This document shows positions 1-8,352 of a stretch of DNA of 64,000 nt, piece after piece (positions within the stretch are counted from its first letter, which is position 1; each line of letters starts with the position of its first letter). The notes beneath the pieces are model-generated. The model saw nothing but the letters and a program-made list of their open reading frames with translations, was not told the DNA's origin and ran no database searches. A program made the translations under genes and the position numbers. This DNA comes from Fodinibius sp052060035 (GTDB taxonomy: Bacteria; Bacteroidota; Rhodothermia; Balneolales; Balneolaceae). Location: positions 118,504-182,503 of the forward strand of contig NZ_JBPOEA010000005.1 in NCBI RefSeq assembly GCF_052060035.1. Reading direction: 5' to 3'.

Positions 1-237
1 CATCCTTTTGAACAGCCCAACCTGTTTAATGTTTTTCATCAGGGAGAAACCGGAATAAATATAAGCAGTCATCCAGAGCCGTGGCTGTTGGAGGAAGACC
101 GGGAAGAATCGGCAATTTATGAGTTTATTGCATCAGCTACCGAAAATAGGTTAACCCTTCATCTACGTATTTATCGATTAGCAGATCGAACCGCAATATT
201 TTTAAAATATATTTTTCCCTTCCACGCATTTCTATAA
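1..237 (+). CDS. C-terminal part of an unidentified protein (cut by window edge)
   Basis: The first reading frame is open from base 1 to a TAA at 235-237, giving 78 residues of a protein whose start lies outside the window. The composition is protein-like, with an acidic middle (WLLEEDREESAIYEF) and a hydrophobic end (IFLKYIFPFHAFL). I do not recognise the family. The hydrophobic C-terminus could be a membrane contact. A small + strand gene follows after 136 bases. Confidence 0.5.
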   Translation, partial: HPFEQPNLFNVFHQGETGINISSHPEPWLLEEDREESAIYEFIASATENRLTLHLRIYRLADRTAIFLKYIFPFHAFL

Positions 238-373
238 GCTGTTTTAGTGTAATTACGGATTATCGGCTATTGCAGCCGATAATTCTATCAGTTAGCTAAA
301 TTTTTTGGGTTCGGGTAAGATGAATGTAACGAACCCAGTATATCTTAATATTACATTTAAAACGGTTTCTACT

Positions 374-481
374 ATGAAAATAGATTCGACCACAATTATT
401 ATCAGTGCTATTGCATCGTTGTTCTTTATTATTCCTATTGTAATGGATCAGTTGAAGAAGAAAAAACAAAGTGACGACTAA
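374..481 (+). CDS. Small single-span membrane protein, 35 aa
   Basis: ATG at 374 to TAA at 481 encodes 35 residues: a short polar start, one hydrophobic segment (about residues 8-24, TIIISAIASLFFIIPIVM) and a lysine-rich tail (QLKKKKQSDD). This is the layout expected of a small inner-membrane protein with the positive tail inside. A strong hairpin terminator follows within 75 bases, consistent with a short transcription unit. Function unknown; coding status rests on composition and context only. Confidence 0.5.
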   Translation: MKIDSTTIIISAIASLFFIIPIVMDQLKKKKQSDD

Positions 482-552
482 CTCTTAACGCAAGCCTTGG
501 AGGATAAAATCAGCTTTCATATGAAGGCTGATAACTACATTTGCTGATCAAT

Positions 553-583
553 AAAAAAAGCCGCGGGAAACCGCGGCTTTTTG
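553..583. terminator. Bidirectional Rho-independent terminator
   Basis: Stem GCCGCGG/CCGCGGC with loop GAAA, flanked by an A run on the left and a T run on the right. It can serve the + strand small gene and the convergent - strand DUF3095 gene. Confidence 0.85.
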
Positions 584-605
584 AGTCAATTTAGGGTGTT
601 TCACT

Positions 606-1787
606 TTAATCTTCTTTGAGTATTTCCAAGCGTTTTTTCAGGTCTTGGGCGGCTGAAACATATCCCCCGCCACTGCCGTCCACAAAGTGGATGTGGTCGC
701 GGTGATATTCAAAGACCATACAAGTAATCATAGCAGCATTAGAAAGATGAAGTCCGTACGCTAAGTTTCCTTCTTTAAATTGCTGTTTGAGGAAGTTGAC
801 AAACTCTTTTCGCTGTGCCCGGCTCCCGCTGATGACGACCCGAAGCATATCATCAAATTTGCGGTGATCGGAATTCAGGGCCAGGTCTGATTTATAAAGT
901 GACCAGTTGGTAGCCAAGGTTTTGTAGTTCAAAGCCATTAGTATTTTTCCGATGATGGTTTGCAGCTGTACTTGTAGGATATAGCTGATGCGTTTAAGCC
1001 AGCCTTGTCCGTGGGTGCGAATTCGGGCTTCTCCCATAAGTTTAGAGAATGAAAGGGTCATGGAAAGTCCCGGTACATTTATGGGGTTGGTTTTATTGTC
1101 GAAACCAAAGGTGGTGCGCATTTTTTGCAGAACGTTTTCATAGATTTTCTGTGGATGATCTATATTGGGATTACTTTTTACCATCAGGGTGATCACTTCA
1201 TTTTGGGACTGCTCCACTTCTTGCCATCGACATTCCAAGCCACTAAAATTAACATTGTGGGCGTTGTCTAAGGCCGGGATATGAAATTTATCTGAGCCTG
1301 TTTCTTTAAGTAACTGTTCGGCAAAACTTAATCCCCCGCCCGAAAAAATAGCTTGAATATAGAACTCAGACGCACGATATCGGGCAACCTGTATGCTATA
1401 TCCTTGCTCATGGATGTAGGAGATGGGAATGATTGCCGCGCGTAAATCAAGGTTATATTCCGTTTTACCAATGGTTTTACTTGCTCCTAAAATACGGCGG
1501 GTCTCATCCAGCAAGTGGGGTGGTAGGCAAAAGGACGCCCCGTCACCGCCAAAAGTAAAGGGTATTGCATTACGATCAGTAACATTACAGATTCCAACAA
1601 TGGGCGATGCGCCTAAGATGTTTACTGCCTTATAACGATTTTTATTAATAGCACCGGTGGAGTTTACAATGTCGGTTACAGCTACATACCAATCATCCGG
1701 CAAGGCGTAAAAATTTTCTTGATTCGAGGCATCAAAAAAATTCTCTATGATCGGCAGGTTTTTGTAAAAGTCAGTATTGCTTGCCAC
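606..1787 (-). CDS. DUF3095 family protein (nucleotide-cyclase-like)
   Basis: 393 residues, full length for DUF3095. Diagnostic segments are FYKNLP (residues 7-12), VTDIVNST (37-44) and FGGDGASF (79-86). The order 'xTDIxxST ... GGDGA.F' resembles the two metal-site regions of class III adenylate/guanylate cyclases, so a nucleotide-cyclase-like fold is a reasonable inference. Enzymatic activity is not shown for this protein. No signal peptide is visible, so it is probably cytosolic. It is convergent with the small + strand gene and shares the terminator at 553-583. The family is well recognised, its function is not. Confidence 0.85.
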   Translation of the reverse strand: MASNTDFYKNLPIIENFFDASNQENFYALPDDWYVAVTDIVNSTGAINKNRYKAVNILGASPIVGICNVTDRNAIPFTFGGDGASFCLPPHLLDETRRILGASKTIGKTEYNLDLRAAIIPISYIHEQGYSIQVARYRASEFYIQAIFSGGGLSFAEQLLKETGSDKFHIPALDNAHNVNFSGLECRWQEVEQSQNEVITLMVKSNPNIDHPQKIYENVLQKMRTTFGFDNKTNPINVPGLSMTLSFSKLMGEARIRTHGQGWLKRISYILQVQLQTIIGKILMALNYKTLATNWSLYKSDLALNSDHRKFDDMLRVVISGSRAQRKEFVNFLKQQFKEGNLAYGLHLSNAAMITCMVFEYHRDHIHFVDGSGGGYVSAAQDLKKRLEILKED

Positions 1788-1896
1788 CGTAATTTTGTTT
1801 GACTAATATTTATTAAACGCTTAAAACATACAAAAAAGAAAGCCTATAGGTTATCAAATGATTTGGATATTGAACAGGGTTTTGGAAATATAATCA

Positions 1897-2208
1897 TCAG
1901 CTGTTTGGCAAGGTTTTACAATGAAGTGTCTTGGGATCAATTTCTACTTTTTTGTGTTGCCCTTGAATGGCAACTTCGGTAAAAGTAGCCATGTGTTGCA
2001 GGTACTTTTTAAGTGAATACTGCTCATCGCGGCATTTCCGATAAATTGTTCGAAACTCATAGCGTAGTTTGTACCAGTTTACAGAATTTTTAGGAGCACG
2101 CCGTTGGATATACGAGGCCAACTTGCGCTCAAAAATAGGACGGAAACACATCTCCCTTTTGGCAGACCGATATATTCGCTTGATATCTTGAACAGTACGT
2201 TGATCCAT
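1897..2208 (-). CDS. Hypothetical basic protein
   Basis: About 103 residues from the ATG at 2208, which starts MDQRTVQDIKRIYR. A longer frame begins at 2253, but its extra 15 residues look non-coding. The protein is rich in Arg/Lys and aromatic residues (IYRSAKREMCFRPIFERK, YIQRRAP) and is predicted mostly helical and cytosolic. A nucleic-acid-contacting role is possible from charge alone. I do not recognise the family. It stands alone between DUF3095 and the UPF0489 gene. Confidence 0.55.
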   Translation of the reverse strand: MDQRTVQDIKRIYRSAKREMCFRPIFERKLASYIQRRAPKNSVNWYKLRYEFRTIYRKCRDEQYSLKKYLQHMATFTEVAIQGQHKKVEIDPKTLHCKTLPNS

Positions 2209-2374
2209 GATAGGATAACTTAAAAAGCATGGATGCAACCATACTGTCACCATATTTATAGCAGCTTAAAAAATTGAAGATAGGCGGTAATTGGAACTAA
2301 GGGTTTTGTGTCATGCTGAAATTATTTCAGCATCTGTGGAGGTAGGATAATAATGCCTGCAGCAGGAAGCCTCA

Positions 2375-3145
2375 TTAAGTTGACTTCCACTCATTTTGCT
2401 CGGTAAAAAGCTGAGAGTGAAAGGCATCCATAATCTGGCATGAATTTACAATCCCACCGCAATAGCCCGGTTCGAGAGCAATGGTAACGCCATCGATATT
2501 GGGCAAGATTTGTTGAAATACGGGCTTTGAGATGTCAACAACCTGCATGATTTCATCATCAGAATATCGGTGAAACTCATCGGAATATTGCTGTTTCCCT
2601 TTTCCATGGATAAAATAATCCAGATCGATATCGAAAAAGATATTGTGGTCATTGCGATCCAGCATCAATTCCTGGAACTGATCAAAGTCACGGAATTCAA
2701 AAATGTGGTGATCATTTCCATTGATGTCTTTAAAGCTACTTTTTTGATAATCGGTTGTGTTTTGAAGAAGCACGATATCTCCAATCAGATTGAGCCATGC
2801 AGCACATAAAATGTGTCCGTCATTGGTCTGGTCAAACTGCGCCCAAACGTAGTTGGATACGTCAGATAGGTTCGATTGATCCAGTTTTGCCAATGATTCT
2901 TTTTGATCATCTGGAACCGGGGCCAGATCACGATGCCAATCGATCGTCACTAACGTAGGCGCCGATTGTTGCAACAGCCCATTATTCTGTAACCGATTTC
3001 GCCATTTCATCCAGAAAAAGAAGGCAAAGCGGTGCTCCATGATAATGGCTTTTTCGACGGAACGATTCGGATCGCCGGCATGCGAAATTTCTTCCAAATG
3101 AGTGCCGGGCGGGTTGCAACTATTAGGTTCAATATTCTCGTACAT
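2375..3145 (-). CDS. UPF0489 family protein (arginase/deacetylase-like fold)
   Basis: 256 residues. Conserved blocks are IIMEHRFAFFFW (34-45), DWHRDL (69-74), FFDIDLDYF (170-178) and ALEPGYCGG (223-231). The DxH and DxDxD motifs resemble the metal ligands of the ureohydrolase/arginase superfamily, the basis on which UPF0489 is usually placed near that fold. The substrate is unknown. The protein has no signal peptide. It is divergent from the serine hydrolase starting at 3303, and the roughly 155-base gap between them holds a palindrome. Confidence 0.8.
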   Translation of the reverse strand: MYENIEPNSCNPPGTHLEEISHAGDPNRSVEKAIIMEHRFAFFFWMKWRNRLQNNGLLQQSAPTLVTIDWHRDLAPVPDDQKESLAKLDQSNLSDVSNYVWAQFDQTNDGHILCAAWLNLIGDIVLLQNTTDYQKSSFKDINGNDHHIFEFRDFDQFQELMLDRNDHNIFFDIDLDYFIHGKGKQQYSDEFHRYSDDEIMQVVDISKPVFQQILPNIDGVTIALEPGYCGGIVNSCQIMDAFHSQLFTEQNEWKST

Positions 3146-3244
3146 ATTCTTTAGTTAATCAGCTGTTGTGATGAATACGAGCTCTTAAATTAGTAGACTT
3201 CATGCGAACTTCAAGTTATTAATTGTTGATAATTATGGGCGAAA

Positions 3245-3261
3245 CACTATACTATATAGTG
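3245..3261. promoter_or_regulatory. 17-bp palindrome in a divergent promoter region
   Basis: CACTATA-CTA-TATAGTG is a perfect 7-bp dyad with a 3-base centre. It lies 42 bases upstream of the serine hydrolase ATG and 100 bases upstream of the divergent UPF0489 gene. Its position suits a repressor operator; no regulator is encoded next to it. Confidence 0.4.
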
Positions 3262-3302
3262 CGTAACCGGGATGTTATACATAATGAAATATGAGGGATT
3301 CT

Positions 3303-4670
3303 ATGAGTGAGCAACGATTTAAAAATGTATTATTGGGATTGTTGATAGTTGCGCTGATGCAGTCGGTAGCATTGGGACAATCATCGCCAACATTTGATAA
3401 ACAGAAGCTGGATACCTATCTGGAGAAGTTGGATAAAGAAAATAAAATGATGGGATCGCTGACCATTGATTCGGCTGGCAGTAAGGTGTATCAAAAAGCT
3501 GTGGGATTTAGAGATGTTGAGCGTGGTACTCGGCCCGATGCTGATACGAAATATCGCATAGGTTCTATTACTAAAACCTATACGGCGACGATGATCATGC
3601 AATTGGTTGATGAGGATAAGCTTTCTTTATCAACCTCGCTGGCCGACTTTTATCCTCAAATACCGCAATCGGAGAGTATTACTATTGAACATTTGCTTCG
3701 TCACCAATCGGGATTGTATAACTTTACGAATGCGCCAGATTATCCTGATTGGATGACCGAGCCCCTGTCAAAAGAGGATCTGTTACAGATATTTTATGAG
3801 GATGATCCCCAGTTTGAACCCGGCGCACAAACCAGCTATAGCAATACAAACTATGTGTTGCTGCAATTCATTCTGGAGGATATCACCGGCCAAAGCTATG
3901 CAAACCTGTTGCAAAACCGTATTGCGAAACCGCTTAATCTGGAACATACGCACTATGGTGATGGTATTGAGCCAGCCAAAAATGAAGCGTTTTCGTATCA
4001 GTATCAGGAAGAGCAATGGAGATCAGCTCGAGAAACGGCTCTCAGCATTCCGGGCGGGGCCGGGGCCATCGTATCTACCACCAGCGAGATGATTACGTTT
4101 ATTCGAGCACTATTTGATGGAAAGTTGGTATCTCAGCAGTCTCTGGATAAAATGACTTCAACGGGTCAAGGATTTGGAATAGGACTTGCAAAGGTTCCTT
4201 TTCATGATAGATATGCTTTTGGTCATAATGGAGGCATTGACGGATTTCAGTCGCACCTCTCCTACTTTCCCGAAGAGGATGTCACTATTGCTATTACGAC
4301 TAATGGTTTACAATACAGCTTAAATGATATTTTGATTGGAGCATTAAGCATTTATTTAGGTTATGAATTCAAAATTCCCAGTTTTGACGAAAAAACGATA
4401 ACGCTGAGCAAGGAGCAAATGAAAAAATATGTGGGCACCTATGCTACCGATCAGCTGCCGATGGATATGGAGCTTTTTATTGAGGGCGATGTATTGAAAG
4501 CCCAGGCCACAGGGCAGCAAGCTTTTCCACTGACGGCCAATAGTGAAACAAAGTTTCGCTTTGACCCAGCTGGGGTGGTCATGGAATTTGATTCGTTGGA
4601 AAACGGAGCGTACCAGCACTTTATGCTGTATCAGGGCGGCGGATCATTTTCGTTTACCCGAAAAGAATAG
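3303..4670 (+). CDS. Secreted serine hydrolase, beta-lactamase/class C fold
   Basis: 455 residues from the ATG at 3303, chosen over 3291 because AGGGA sits 5 bases upstream. An N-terminal signal peptide (LGLLIVALMQSVALGQ) sends it to the periplasm or outer surface. The catalytic motifs are SITK (88-91, SxxK nucleophile and base), a YSN-type motif (SYSNTNY) and GHNGG near residue 305 in the KTG position. A C-terminal region beyond the catalytic domain (about 355-455) resembles the beta-rich tails of this family. The substrate may be a peptide, ester or beta-lactam and cannot be told from sequence. A clear terminator follows. Confidence 0.85.
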   Translation: MSEQRFKNVLLGLLIVALMQSVALGQSSPTFDKQKLDTYLEKLDKENKMMGSLTIDSAGSKVYQKAVGFRDVERGTRPDADTKYRIGSITKTYTATMIMQLVDEDKLSLSTSLADFYPQIPQSESITIEHLLRHQSGLYNFTNAPDYPDWMTEPLSKEDLLQIFYEDDPQFEPGAQTSYSNTNYVLLQFILEDITGQSYANLLQNRIAKPLNLEHTHYGDGIEPAKNEAFSYQYQEEQWRSARETALSIPGGAGAIVSTTSEMITFIRALFDGKLVSQQSLDKMTSTGQGFGIGLAKVPFHDRYAFGHNGGIDGFQSHLSYFPEEDVTIAITTNGLQYSLNDILIGALSIYLGYEFKIPSFDEKTITLSKEQMKKYVGTYATDQLPMDMELFIEGDVLKAQATGQQAFPLTANSETKFRFDPAGVVMEFDSLENGAYQHFMLYQGGGSFSFTRKE

Positions 4671-4684
4671 CTTTTGATTAATTA

Positions 4685-4719
4685 AATGCCCGGCACTTTA
4701 AAAGTGACGGGCATTTTTT
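4685..4719. terminator. Rho-independent terminator after the serine hydrolase
   Basis: Imperfect stem ATGCCCGGCACTT / AAGTGACGGGCAT followed by a T run, 15 bases after the stop codon at 4670. Confidence 0.8.
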
Positions 4720-4989
4720 ATAAAGCTGGTGTCTCATGAACAATATTTGAGGGATTATCTTTTTGTCAGTAAAGAATAGACGAAAATACTATTGGGGAAT
4801 TGTGGGTTTTGTTCTGGTTATAATCGATAGCTCCTAAACAGCCGTGTATAGTTTATCGCTTTTGTGACAATTTTTCCGCGATTTGTCCCAAATTATCAAC
4901 GATAAAACCGCTATGTATTGCTTGGACAAACTTTTTTGATCTCTCTTTTCGTCCCCTACTATATTTTGCCGTTTAGAGCCGGATTTGTT

Positions 4990-5295
4990 TTTGCGTAATT
5001 CCAGCCCAGAAGCTGGCCGGCCTTTGCTTATTTGATGTTGGTTGGCGTCACTATGGGGATGGATAGTACCGTGAAACCGGCATTGTGGGCCGAACTTTTT
5101 GGTACGGATATCATCGGGACCGTTCGTTCCCTGTTTTTTCATTGATGGTGTTGAGCACAGCCCTTTGTCCTTTTTTTGATGGGATGGGCTATCGATGCGG
5201 GAATGGCTATGGAATCTTATAGTCTTTATAGCCATTATTACATCAGCATTGCTACGGTTATGGCCTACGTAGCATTTAATGTAAATACCGACTAA
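4990..5295 (+). pseudogene. Remnant of an MFS transporter (C-terminal half, frameshifted)
   Basis: One frame reads AFAYLMLVGVTMGMDSTVKP then ALWAELFGTDIIGTVRSLF before a stop. After a frame change it continues SLMVLSTALCPF, and after another GWAIDAGMAME and SLYSHYYISIATVMAYVAFN up to TAA at 5293-5295. The run 'ALWAE.FGT..IG..RSL...MV.STAL.P...GW.ID.G' is typical of the last transmembrane helices of major facilitator transporters. At least two frameshifts and the missing N-terminal half make it non-functional. Bases 4762-4830 may retain a piece of the start (NRRKYYWGIVGFVLVI). Confidence 0.75.
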
Positions 5296-5738
5296 CTGTT
5301 ATAATAGAGGACCAACCTTAAAAGATACTTGTGGTAAAAAAATGTAAGGATGAAAGAGGAGGTTGCGCAACTCGAAGAACTTACCAAATAGATTATGCCT
5401 ACGGCGGTTGTCACGGATGGATATCATCAATAATAAAACGATAAATAGGAAGCGCTGTGCAAGTAAAAAAATTGGTTACAAAAGTCAGAGGAATGCAAAT
5501 AAGGTATTTGCATCAAATATGGAGATGATATTCTATTAATACGTTTTAAGGTTATCTCTTGGATAATGTATTATGTTAAGCTTGCTCAGAAATCGTAATC
5601 AAATATTTATTCCGTACATCGAAGGAACGAGAAGGTCTTTACTCGCATTTATTTTAGCGTAGCGATTTATTAATTGGCATAATTCAATATTAAGTCTTTT
5701 AATAAGAAAGTAACTCTAAATAAAAAAGTAGGGGTATT
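5296..5738. other. Intergenic, no gene seen
   Basis: No frame with coding character could be supported. The stretch is AT-rich and probably holds further decayed sequence plus the promoter of the DoxX gene. AGGGGT lies just upstream of the DoxX start. Confidence 0.5.
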
Positions 5739-6152
5739 ATGTTAGATCGATTACGTTCTTCCAAGTTAGGTGAATTTATAGATGCCGGTACATCAGCAGC
5801 TATTTTTAGAATTTTGATCGCCTTCTTTATGCTATATGGGCATGGCTGGGGTAAGCTGATGAATGTATTTGGCGGTAATTTTCAATTTTTAGATCCGCTC
5901 GGTATTGGCCCAACGGCATCATTAATTTTAGCCGCATTCGCGGAGGGGATTTGTGCATTGTTGATCATAGCCGGATTTTGGACACGGTTGGCGTCATTAA
6001 TTTTGAGTATTAATATGGCAGTAGCCGTATTCTTTGTACACCTGCCCGCAGGTGATTGGTTTGGTGATATGGAGCTTCCGGTATTATACTTGGTAGCGTT
6101 TGTAATAATATTCTTGCTTGGTCCCGGTAAATATTCGGTCGACAGCAACTAA
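5739..6152 (+). CDS. DoxX family membrane protein
   Basis: 137 residues with four predicted membrane spans: about 20-37 (AIFRILIAFFMLYGHGW), 59-80 (ASLILAAFAEGICALLIIAG), 83-102 and 113-130. The FRI...GHGWGKL start and the AE...LLI..GFWTRLAS centre are typical of DoxX/SURF4-like proteins. These have been linked to redox and thiosulfate chemistry, but the role of most members is unknown. It is monocistronic with a strong terminator. AGGGGT, 9 bases upstream, is a plausible ribosome site. Confidence 0.85.
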   Translation: MLDRLRSSKLGEFIDAGTSAAIFRILIAFFMLYGHGWGKLMNVFGGNFQFLDPLGIGPTASLILAAFAEGICALLIIAGFWTRLASLILSINMAVAVFFVHLPAGDWFGDMELPVLYLVAFVIIFLLGPGKYSVDSN

Positions 6153-6180
6153 TATTAAAACAGCCTTTTACAATTAAGAG

Positions 6181-6213
6181 AAGGAGAGTATTTATCAATA
6201 CTCTCCTTTTTTA
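6181..6213. terminator. Rho-independent terminator after doxX
   Basis: Stem AAGGAGAGTATT / AATACTCTCCTT with a short loop and a T run. Confidence 0.9.
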
Positions 6214-6318
6214 TATTTGAGCCTTTTTTAAAGAATACAGCTTGTCGTACTAAATTCGGATAACTTTTATTTAGTATCTTTTGCAAATCCTTCAATTAGA
6301 AAATGGTATAAAGTATTA

Positions 6319-7014
6319 ATGAGATTTATAGCAGTAAATTGGTTGATTTTTTTACTATGCACGATGGGTTTAGGGTGCCAGAATAAGGCGGAAATCCCAA
6401 AAGATGAAAGAAAAGAACCCGTCCAGCTTCCGGAATTTAATACGATCAATACCGACCAGGTTTTTGTGTATAATTGCGCCGACTCCCTGCAATTTACCAC
6501 TCATGTAACATCCGATAGTGCTTGGCTCTTTTTAGCAGATACCTCTGTAAAAGTGCTGCCTACGCGTTCTGCTTCTGGAGCACGGTACGAAGGCGGCAAA
6601 TACCTATATTGGAGCAAAGGAAACGAAGCCATCCTGCAAAAGCCCAAAGGATCATTTATGACCTGCCAGTCGGTCCCCGAAGAACGTTCGTGGGCGGCGG
6701 CAAAGCTCCGCGGGGTCGATTTTCGGGCACTGGGACAGGAGCCCGGCTGGTTTTTAGAGCTTCAAAATAAGGGTCAACTTAAATACGTGGGGAACTATGG
6801 ACAGGATACTATAACAGTTAAGACTCCCACACCCGATACGGATATTCAGGGAAAACGAACGGTCTATCAGGCCAAAGATGCTCAGCACGTATTGAAATTT
6901 GTAATTGCAGAAACTCCCTGTACCGATAGCATGAGTGGATTTGATTTTCCTCAAACGGTAACCGTATCCATTGATGGCGAAACATACAGAGGATGTGGGC
7001 GGTATCTGCAATAA
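6319..7014 (+). CDS. Lipoprotein fusing MliC-like lysozyme inhibitor and COG3650-like domain
   Basis: 231 residues. The lipobox LGC (cysteine near residue 20) predicts a membrane-anchored lipoprotein. Residues about 40-105 (VFVYNCADSLQFTTH, KYLYWSKGNEAILQ) match the MliC/PliC pattern of inhibitors of C-type lysozymes. Residues about 125-231 (FRALGQEPGWFLEL, a conserved Cys in AETPCTDSMSGFDFP, and YRGCG) match the COG3650-type domain. The C-terminal domain has paired cysteines that could form a disulfide. The product may protect peptidoglycan from host or predator lysozyme; that role is inferred from family knowledge. It is convergent with the gene at 7033. Confidence 0.8.
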   Translation: MRFIAVNWLIFLLCTMGLGCQNKAEIPKDERKEPVQLPEFNTINTDQVFVYNCADSLQFTTHVTSDSAWLFLADTSVKVLPTRSASGARYEGGKYLYWSKGNEAILQKPKGSFMTCQSVPEERSWAAAKLRGVDFRALGQEPGWFLELQNKGQLKYVGNYGQDTITVKTPTPDTDIQGKRTVYQAKDAQHVLKFVIAETPCTDSMSGFDFPQTVTVSIDGETYRGCGRYLQ

Positions 7015-7032
7015 CCTTTTTTGCCCGATGGT

Positions 7033-7827
7033 TTATTGTAGATAGTTAACAATTTCCCAGAGTTCTACCTTAACCAAGTCACGGGTATTATAAATAGTAT
7101 CAAAAAGCTCAGGCACATTGCTATTTTTACCCATGGTCTGCCTGATTATCTCCTCATTAAAACCAAATTCAAAATGTTCCAGCTCATCAAAGTAGTTGCC
7201 GGTAGCAAAATTATATCCGTAATTCAATCCCGAGGGTAAAATGAGTGAATGCACCTGCCAGCCCGCCATTCGTCCCCGCTCAATGCGTTCCAAGTGGATG
7301 GGTTTTGCAATTTCATCCTCCAGCATCAGGTAGTCGGGATTTTTGCCTGATGCCACCTTCATGTAATCCATTGAGACGTATCGGCTTGGGGAGGAACCCG
7401 TATCGGCATAAGCGCTATTTTCGATCCGCCAAATCTCCGACTTAATGAGTGTGGCCAGTTTGGAAAGCTGCTCTGTGCCCCCTTTGGATGTTGAAGAAGG
7501 CACAAAGCCTGGTGCATTGCTTTCAGAAAAATAATCCCCTAAGCGATTTATCGAAGAAGAAATGGTAATACTTACAAAGTTATAATTGCTTTTCTCACCA
7601 CCGGGATATTTTATCTTGTATAGATACCAGCCCACTACGTCATCGTTCTCAAGAAGAGACGAAAACCCAGATACAAGATCTCTGTCAGCAACTTTTAAAA
7701 ATCGATCGAGTTGAGTTTGGTTAACCTGCAGATAGTCAATCTTTTTATAATGACCATCCTGTGATTGTCCCATTGAAGATGCGAAAAAGACCAAACACAG
7801 TGCAAAAGATAAGAGTAGTTTCTTCAT
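7033..7827 (-). CDS. Secreted protein of two related halves
   Basis: 264 residues with a clear signal peptide (LLLSFALCLVFFASSMGQ), so periplasmic or secreted. The two halves look like repeats. The first has YLQVNQ...DRFLKVA, WYLYKIKYPGG, YNFVSI, LGDYF and IKSEIWRIENSA. The second has YMKVASGKNPDYLMLE, GWQVHSLILPSG, YNFATG, FDELEHF and VKVELWEIVNYL. Each half has the feel of a ferredoxin-like (dimeric alpha-beta barrel) domain, but that is an impression. I do not recognise the family; function unknown. It probably has its own promoter in the AT-rich 7830-7960 region. Confidence 0.7.
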   Translation of the reverse strand: MKKLLLSFALCLVFFASSMGQSQDGHYKKIDYLQVNQTQLDRFLKVADRDLVSGFSSLLENDDVVGWYLYKIKYPGGEKSNYNFVSITISSSINRLGDYFSESNAPGFVPSSTSKGGTEQLSKLATLIKSEIWRIENSAYADTGSSPSRYVSMDYMKVASGKNPDYLMLEDEIAKPIHLERIERGRMAGWQVHSLILPSGLNYGYNFATGNYFDELEHFEFGFNEEIIRQTMGKNSNVPELFDTIYNTRDLVKVELWEIVNYLQ

Positions 7828-8008
7828 GTCAGCCCCCTGATTTTTATGAAGTTATACTACTAATTAAAACAATTTATAATACAAATGCACTATTCGGGAA
7901 GGTAACTCTCAAGATAGGCCTAATCCCATTATAGGAAAGGTATTAGAGAATGTTGGGTAGTTTTTTTGACAAAAAAAGTGAATTTGATTTTTTACATAGC
8001 TACAAACA

Positions 8009-8222
8009 CTATAGCGTGTTATGACAGTAAGACTCAAATTCAGCTTCTTCTTTTATAACACGGAGTGCTTCTTCATCACAGCAGGCACTAATCAAGTAGG
8101 TAATTTCAGGGTTTTTTACTGTGCAATTTGGGGCCCTGCCTATCTTCTTGAGCTTTTGCAGGTATTGAAAAAAGAAGTATAGCTCCGGATAAAGTGATAA
8201 GTGCTCTCTTGAATATGTACAT
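8009..8222 (-). pseudogene. Small secreted cysteine-rich protein gene, frameshifted
   Basis: From the ATG at 8222 one frame gives a textbook signal peptide, MYIFKRALITLSGAILLF then SIPAKAQ, followed by EDRQGP. It stops early, at SKKP*. A second frame (+1) continues EITYLISACCDEEALRVIKE then EAEFESYCHNTL up to TAG at 8009-8011. The shift lies between about 8100 and 8150, near a C4 or A6 run. Joined, the product would be about 70 residues with several cysteines (NC, CC, YC). It may be a real single-base frameshift, a sequencing error or a pseudogene. No family recognised. Confidence 0.45.
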
Positions 8223-8352
8223 AACCTGATGATAGTTTTCTGCTATTAGTGACCTATGGTTTCGTATAAAACAATTTTGATTTAAAAATTAAAATGTTTT
8301 CTTGAAAAGGACTAAAGGTCACAGAAAAGCGTCCAGAAAAAGAGAGTTTAAA

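Noticed and set aside
4834..5235. - strand ORF of 133 codons
   Set aside because: It is the shadow of the decayed MFS transporter on the + strand; its composition (rich in K, S, H, Q) has no domain character.
7923..7938. AATCCCATTATAGGAA as another UAS copy
   Set aside because: It resembles the dyad (about 14 of 16) but no sigma-54-like promoter lies at suitable distance on either strand.
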